From NCBI RefSeq assembly GCF_016097555.1, contig NC_054701.1, positions 28,995,935 to 29,059,934 on the forward strand: 64,000 nucleotides of DNA, given 5' to 3'. This document shows positions 58,786 through 64,000 of the stretch, piece by piece; positions within the stretch are counted from its first letter, which is position 1; each line of letters starts with the position of its first letter. The notes under the pieces are model-generated. The model was not told the DNA's origin. It did no database searches and saw nothing but the letters and a program-made list of their open reading frames with translations. The position numbers and the translations under genes are program-made. The DNA comes from Gigantopelta aegis. Taxonomy: Eukaryota > Mollusca > Gastropoda > Neomphalida > Peltospiridae.

Positions 58786-60373
58786 CTACTCAAAAGAATT
58801 TAAGGGTCAAAAATTCATAACCAAATAAGTTTCAGAGTGTATTAGATTGATGATGTAAACTACACCAAAAATTTAATTTATTGTTCCATATTTACAAAAA
58901 AACACAAATAAACGTCACTGTATACAAGAAAGTCACATGACATGCTGTCAAAGTTGAAGGTTGTCAAACATGGATTTTACACATTAGAACATTCGTTTAA
59001 TAGTGTTTGAATCCACCCCTGGCGCGAATACACTCGACACATCGTTGCCTCATGCTGTTGATCAGACATCTGAAGAACTCTTGGGGAATGGCCTGCCACT
59101 CTGCCATAAGAAGTTGACCCAGATCATGAAGGTTGGCCGGAGGGGCATGGTTATCCCGAACTCTCCTGCCTAATTCGTCCCAGGCGTTCTCTATTGGGGC
59201 CAAGTCAGGCGAATATGCTAGCCAATCCATCCTGGCGATACCTTGTTGTCTGAGAAAGTCCGTTACCACCCTGGCGCGGTGGGGTCTGGCATTGTCATCC
59301 TGCAGAACTGCTCCGCCGCCAATCTGCTGAAGGCCTGGGAGAACCAACGGCCGGATAATCTCATTCAGATAGCAGATTCCATTCAGATTGCCATCCACCA
59401 CATAGAGGGGGGTCCTGTGGTGGATAGAGATGACACCCCACACCATGACGCTGCCACCACCGAACCGGTGACGTTGTCTAATGTTAACGTCAGCAAAGCG
59501 CTCCCCAGGACGTCTGTAGACACGAACCCAACCGTCGTTGAACTGGAGACTAAACCTGGACTCAGTGAACATCACTCGACCCCACTGAACACGTTGCCAC
59601 CGCAGATGAAGTGTGCACCAGTGACGTCTGGCCGTTCTGTGACGTGGTAGGAGTGGTGGTCGAACAGCCTAGCGACGGCAGCGTAGATTATTGGCTCTCA
59701 GACGATTGTGTATGGTTTGATCAGACACTCGAGTTCCAGTCGCAGTCCGCAGATTGTCACGTAATCAGCGTGCAGTGGTTGTGCGTTGACATAGAGCCAT
59801 ATTGGTGATGCAGCGGTCCTCTCTATTCGGGGTCTTCCCGAACGTGGACGATTTCGAACAGAATTCGTTGCTTGGTACCGTTGCCACAGTCGGCCAACGA
59901 CACTCTGACTGACACTAAGTCTCAGAGCAACATTTCTTTGCGTATTACCATCCTGAAGCCAAGCAATAGCCCTTCCTCGATCTTCGATAGTCAGTTGACG
60001 TCGTACCATTGTCGAATTTGGAGTGTGCACCGTACACGAACGCAAGCTCCAATTATACGGAAATTCAGCATTGGGAACATGGAATACACATGCAAAGCGT
60101 GCAAATGAAGCGCTTTGTGAAAAAGCAAGTTATGGGCACTTAGCAGACCTTTCGCTTTTGCCCTAATTTACGTGCAAATGTAATCATGTGTTCGCCATTA
60201 GAACTAGTCGACAGTGTCAATGACAGTGGATTTTAATTCATTTATGGGTTGCTTAGACCCACTTTCGTCAAAATGGAACAATACCATGCGTGACATTATG
60301 GTCTAGCTAATATAATTGACATTCAGAAAATAATGTCGAAAATATCGTCTGACCCTTAAATTCTTTTGAGTAG
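58786..60373 (-). mobile_element. Tc1-like DNA transposon, second copy, inverted relative to 47614
   Basis: Same ends as 47614-49219 (CTACTCAAAAGAATTTAAGG and inverse) with TA flanks at 58784-58785 and 60374-60375. It is 1588 bp; the 18-bp difference from the first copy includes the two coding deletions described for its transposase. Confidence 0.95.
58997..60009 (-). pseudogene. Tc1-like transposase, broken three ways
   Basis: Starts MVRRQLTIEDRGRAIAWLQD at 60009. Right after RPRSGRPR a short deletion shifts the frame. Farther on, a Gln codon is TAG (after NNLRCRR). Then the sequence is open again from about 59575 to the TAA at 58997, but the segment that should read FTDESRF reads FTESRF: exactly one codon, the first catalytic Asp, is gone. 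The second Asp (DDNARPH) and Glu (PIENAWDE) remain, and the C-terminus is intact (LLMAEWQAIPQEFFR, then RARGG). So this copy is dead, but it shows the Trp codon that is TAG in the other copy. Confidence 0.94.
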
Positions 60374-60375
60374 TA

Positions 60376-61049
60376 TACTAGCAGTTGAACTAAATACTGC
60401 AATCTGCTTCTGTTATGTGTAGCCACTGGACCTTGTCGAGTGTGAATATACCAAGCACATCGAATCCATCAAGTACATAGCAACTGCCGGATTTCTTTCA
60501 CCTTGTATTGCAGTGCAGCCAGAACATTGTAACTGAAAGCATGGCAGAAGAGGACGGGTGGCGGCGTTCGTCTGGGTATTAATTGATTTAGATACTGCAG
60601 GTCTAATTGGTGTTTGTTACAAACAACATTGGTTGTGTGTATGTGCTGTACATGTGATTATATGCTGCTTGTACATGTCTGTACCGATGACAGAGTTTGA
60701 ACAGTTTAATCTTCGAAGACAGAACGCAGTGTATGATCTTTGATACGGTGGTGTCATGTGATAAAAACAGGTGTATTTAGAGACACGGCCCAGCAGAAGG
60801 TGTTACTGTGAGCAGGCACTCTCAGCATGTAAATGGTTGATTAAAGGGAGATTATTTGTGATTGAATTGTATATTGCTTGTTCATGGTCATTAGCATTGT
60901 CTCTCATACTTCATGTTTATTTTTTAAAAACTGACTACCAAATTTAGAATTAGATTTTGTCAGATTTTTCCTGCTTTGAAATCTAAAAAGCCATTTTATG
61001 TGATTGAAAGATTGATTTTCATTTGTAAGTTAAAGAAAGCAAATTAAAA
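60376..61049. other. No recognised gene
   Basis: A short ATG frame at 60541 (MAEEDGWRRSSG) precedes a GGGTATTAA, a weak donor candidate. Otherwise nothing recognised. Confidence 0.35.
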
Positions 61050-61414
61050 ATGATGTTAGTATTTGAATTCCGAATGCTGATGATGGAATACTTGTATAAC
61101 CAAATGGACGACATTGCTATGTTTTCAGTCGTGGTTATCGTAATGCTAGCAGGCGGTCTCTTAAAAACACACAGAATTGCCTTTAAGTTAACTCCATTTT
61201 ACCTTTGGAAATTTGGAGTTCATTCTTTCACTTTTGGCATTTTCAATAAAAAATATTATAATGTTTTAAATTGGGGCAAGATTCCAACAATTCACAAGTC
61301 ACTGAATAATAAAAGGAAAAAGTATACCCTTCAGTTAAGAACATATTGCTATGGCTACAAGCATCTTCACCATGGACTTAAAAAGCATCACTCATCAAAA
61401 CGGCACAATAGGAT
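61050..61414 (+). CDS. Doubtful exon, small basic protein with one hydrophobic segment
   Basis: ATG at 61050 opens about 122 codons up to a GGATGGTAAGG donor on a codon boundary. There is a hydrophobic stretch (MFSVVVIVMLAGGLL, about residues 24-38) and then a very basic tail (LNNKRKKYTLQL, KKHHSSKRHNR). I recognise no family. A phase-compatible frame after TGCTACAG at 63382 (QRTTVYIWQLLIYWL) is open for about 60 codons and could be a following exon. Composition is not clearly different from chance frames, so confidence is low. Confidence 0.2.
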
Positions 61415-61685
61415 GGTAAGGAAATTTATGTCTCATCAACAAGTGTTTAGCAGAGCGTGCATGTATATTTTGCATTGATATGTGTGTGCATGCATGAGTG
61501 GGTCAGTGAATGTATGTGTGTAAATCAAAATTTATGCATTCATGTATATGGACAAAATGTACAGTAGTCTGAACTTTTTCCACTAACTTCTAAATATTGT
61601 TTTTGCTGCATTTCGAAGCAAACATTTATATGTTTCGATGATAGTACATGTATACATGTATATATGTATATGTATAGTAAAGATT

Positions 61686-62125
61686 TAAAAAAATTGTTTA
61701 TCACAGATTTTAAATTATGGTGTTATATATAACAGTGCAGTAGAATCACATTCTGAGTTACATATTGTACATAGGGTTTTTGTTGAAGTCAACCTTTAAT
61801 ATTTCTAAAGAATTGTTTTTAAATGTGATATTATTTTAAAATATTTTAGAGCTTTTTCACATGACACATTTTATCATCCAGAAGCCAGTGATTAATAAAT
61901 TAATGTGCTCTAGTGGTGTCGTTAAATATATAACATTTTTAAAAACTTTTTTGTTATTAAAATTGACAATAATTTTTTATCACAGATTTTAAATTATGGT
62001 TTTATATATAACAGTGCAGTAGAATTGCATTCTGAGTTACATATTGTATATATGATAACATAGAGTTTTGTTGAAGTCAACCTTTAATATTTCTAAGGAA
62101 TTTGTTTTAATGTGATACCTGTACT
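61686..62125. repeat. Direct duplication of about 145 bp, interrupted by a SINE scrap
   Basis: TTATCACAGATTTTAAATTA to TCAACCTTTAATATTTCTAA occurs at 61697 and again at 61977. Between the copies is a SINE 3' end (GTGCTCTAGTGGTGTCGTTA) near 61900. Confidence 0.78.
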
Positions 62126-62145
62126 ATTTAGATGAGAATCTTTAA

Positions 62146-62525
62146 AGGGACATTCCTTAGTTTGCTGCAATTTTAAGATGTTATCGACTAATAAAATGTT
62201 TCTACAATGAAACTTACATGTTAAATATATTATCTTGTTTAGAATATTAGTGGCTATATATTAAATGTGTTTCTGATCGTTCTAATATTTGTACTAGGTT
62301 ACTTTTCATTTTATTTCCTAAAAAATATTTTTTCGTACATACGAAATTATTTGAAGAAAAAATCCAGTTTGGGCTTGTTACACATATTAAGACGACCAGA
62401 AACGCATTGAATATACAGACAATGATATTCTAAACAAGAAAATATATTAAATATGTAAGTTTAATCATAGAAATATTTTATTATTTGGAAACATCTTACA
62501 ATGCAGCAAACTCAGGAATGTCCCT
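62146..62525. mobile_element. TTAA-flanked palindromic MITE, copy 2
   Basis: Same family as 25485-25866 (AGGGACATTCC, inverse GGAATGTCCCT), same length, TTAA on the left and a mutated GTAA on the right. The central palindrome is degraded to TTTCGTACATACGAAA. Confidence 0.83.
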
Positions 62526-62685
62526 GTAAGAATAGTTCAAAGCTTTTTCATCCAGAAGTCAGTGATTAATACATTTATGTGATCTAGTACTTTTGAAAAA
62601 AAAAACATGTTTTTAACTTTTTTGTTGGGAAGACCAGATATCGAAAATGACAATACAAATCTTACTGCACAATTCCAACCAGTAC

Positions 62686-62742
62686 CATCCCAGCCTCCAG
62701 CCCCAGCCCCCAGCCCCCAGCCCCCAGCCCCCAGCCCATCTT
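62686..62742. repeat. CCAGCCC minisatellite
   Basis: Seven-base unit CCAGCCC repeated about six times in strongly C-rich DNA within an AT-rich neighbourhood. Confidence 0.85.
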
Positions 62743-63621
62743 TTATTCTGTTGCAGCTTGTTTTAAAAGGACACAATTAATCACACGGCCATCAATATTT
62801 TTTCCAGCTTAAACTCTGTTATAGAAATGACATAAAATGTGTCATCTTGTCATGTGCTAAGGTGGTACATGTATTAAGCAAACATTCTTCTTCTTCCCCT
62901 GTATTTGATTATACCAAATGCTTGTCTATTCCATTAACTGTCCAGGCCACCAAGCAGCCTCATATATAACATATGTATTATATATGGTTTATTATGGATC
63001 ACCTAATAATTTATAAATTATAATACTATACATGTAGAACACTGTCAGAGTGTTAAATATGTTTTGGGGTTTTTTTGTATTTATGTTTTATATCATCTGT
63101 GTTTAGAATGTAATTAAGTCAATCAAATTCAATAAAAACTTTTTCGAAACTGTGTCGATATCATCATTATTATTGTGTAGGGTTCATGTATTTTAAAAAT
63201 ATATTTAACCAAAAATGTTTTTACTGCTTAAAAATTGACATCAATGCCTTTTTCAAAATTATTTTGACATTCCTAATTTTTTAACAGCTTATAAAGGGAT
63301 CGTGTTTTTTTCTTTAGTGGACACACAAAAGCAAATTAAGCATATTTTAATCTTTTTCTATCATATTATTATTGCTACAGACACAAAGAACAACAGTCTA
63401 TATTTGGCAATTATTAATTTACTGGCTGGTTCCGCTCACATGCTCACACTATGCCATTAACCCGTGTTCTTGGCAGGCAGCATTGGGTGGAGCAGCTCAT
63501 AGCATCAGCGTGTTTGGCTGGAAACTGTTGCTGTTGTTGGTCTACACACTACAACATTGATCTGTTGTTGATATGCAATACATGTAGCTGCATGTAAGAG
63601 TTAATCTATATGGGGTTATTT

Positions 63622-63626
<5 letters not shown>
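62743..63626. other. No firmly recognised gene
   Basis: AT-rich; contains only the doubtful frame at 63382-63560 mentioned with the 61050 entry. Confidence 0.4.

Positions 63627-63672
<46 letters not shown>
63627..63672. repeat. (TC)n(TA)n microsatellite
   Basis: TC repeats followed by TA repeats, directly adjoining a Tc1-like end that used a TA as target. Confidence 0.93.
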
Positions 63673-64000
63673 CTGAACAAAATAAGAAACTTCCGCTAAC
63701 TTTGCTTGAACATAACTTGATGAAAACAAACCAGGGGAATAATTGTTACATATGTGTTTAAAGAGTGTTCCATGATGCATCGTTTGGTGCAAAAATCTTG
63801 GCCATAGATTAACAGAAACTGGGAGAAATTTTAACCAATTGTGGTAGGGGTTAAAAATAAAAACACCCACTTAATAACGGGTATGACCACCTCTTGAATT
63901 GACCACTGCAGTGCATCGCAGGCGTATAGAATTGACTAAAGTGTTGGTTTCTGCCTGTGGAACATTGTTCCATTCCTGAATGACGCTTGACGAAGTTCGT
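63673..64000 (-). mobile_element. Tc1-like transposon, 3' end, cut by window edge
   Basis: Starts CTGAACAAAATAAGAAACTT after TA, similar to the ends at 20519 and 34798. The transposase C-terminus follows on the minus strand. The rest lies beyond 64000. Confidence 0.82.
63871..64000 (-). CDS. Tc1-like transposase C-terminus, partial
   Basis: On the minus strand the frame reads VIQEWNNVPQAETNTLVNSI, RLRCTAVVNSRGGHTRY and TAA (stop at 63871-63873). This matches the C-terminus of the transposase at 20834-21636 (VVNTRGGHTRY). No damage is visible in this short part. Confidence 0.82.
   Translation of the reverse strand, partial: RTSSSVIQEWNNVPQAETNTLVNSIRLRCTAVVNSRGGHTRY

Noticed and set aside
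62537..62776. Gly/Trp-rich minus-strand frame
   Set aside because: Comes from the CCAGCCC minisatellite.

Overview
The window looks like nuclear DNA of an animal, most likely a mollusc. It is A+T-rich, with GT-AG introns, long gene-free stretches, CT/CA/TA microsatellites and very many short interspersed elements. Their 3' tails (forms of GTTAAATAAAACATTT and GTCGTTAAACAAAACAAAC) are of a kind I associate with gastropod and bivalve genomes; that taxonomic call is recognition, not computation. Nothing looks bacterial.

Layout. 1-3.07 kb (minus): a broken Polinton/adintovirus-type block, with a protein-primed family B DNA polymerase followed by a FtsK/HerA-type packaging ATPase, cut off by a 450-bp MITE-like element (family 'M'). 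6.8-14.7 kb (plus): the 3' part of a real spliced gene for a WD40-like beta-propeller protein. Four internal exons fit in phase, and two alternative last exons both fit; one of these ends inside an LTR-like repeat. 14.9-20.5 kb: degenerate repeats, LTR-like direct repeats, microsatellites and one doubtful terminal exon. 20.5-21.8 kb: a Tc1-like transposon inside a TACGTTTTGG minisatellite. 22.5-27.2 kb: several non-autonomous DNA elements, including a hAT-type MITE with an 8-bp target duplication and TTAA-flanked elements. 27.65 kb: a possible first exon of a type II membrane protein. 29.2-30.5 kb: a SINE inside a SINE, then a piggyBac-like remnant.

30.5-47.5 kb is a tandem, partly triplicated segmental duplication. 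Its copies carry LINE reverse-transcriptase pieces, SINEs, family M, a 1.2-kb TTAA element ('P') and a 1.5-kb element ('Q') with iterated GTCGTTTCGCC motifs. Because the copies differ, several insertions have an empty site in the same window. Copy A also holds a 2.05-kb Tc1 foldback bounded by two 5' ends. 47.6-49.2 kb and 58.8-60.4 kb hold two long Tc1-like elements in opposite orientation, each broken differently. 49-58 kb is mostly AT-rich and repeat-laden, with one plausible minus-strand last exon at 54.2 kb. 61-64 kb holds a doubtful ORF, MITEs and the end of another Tc1-like element cut by the window edge.

The host gene content is small: one well-supported partial gene and a few possible exons. 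The interest is in transposon structure: nested insertions that can be ordered in time, terminal exons that may be transposon-derived, and a foldback element that encodes only a transposase DNA-binding domain.
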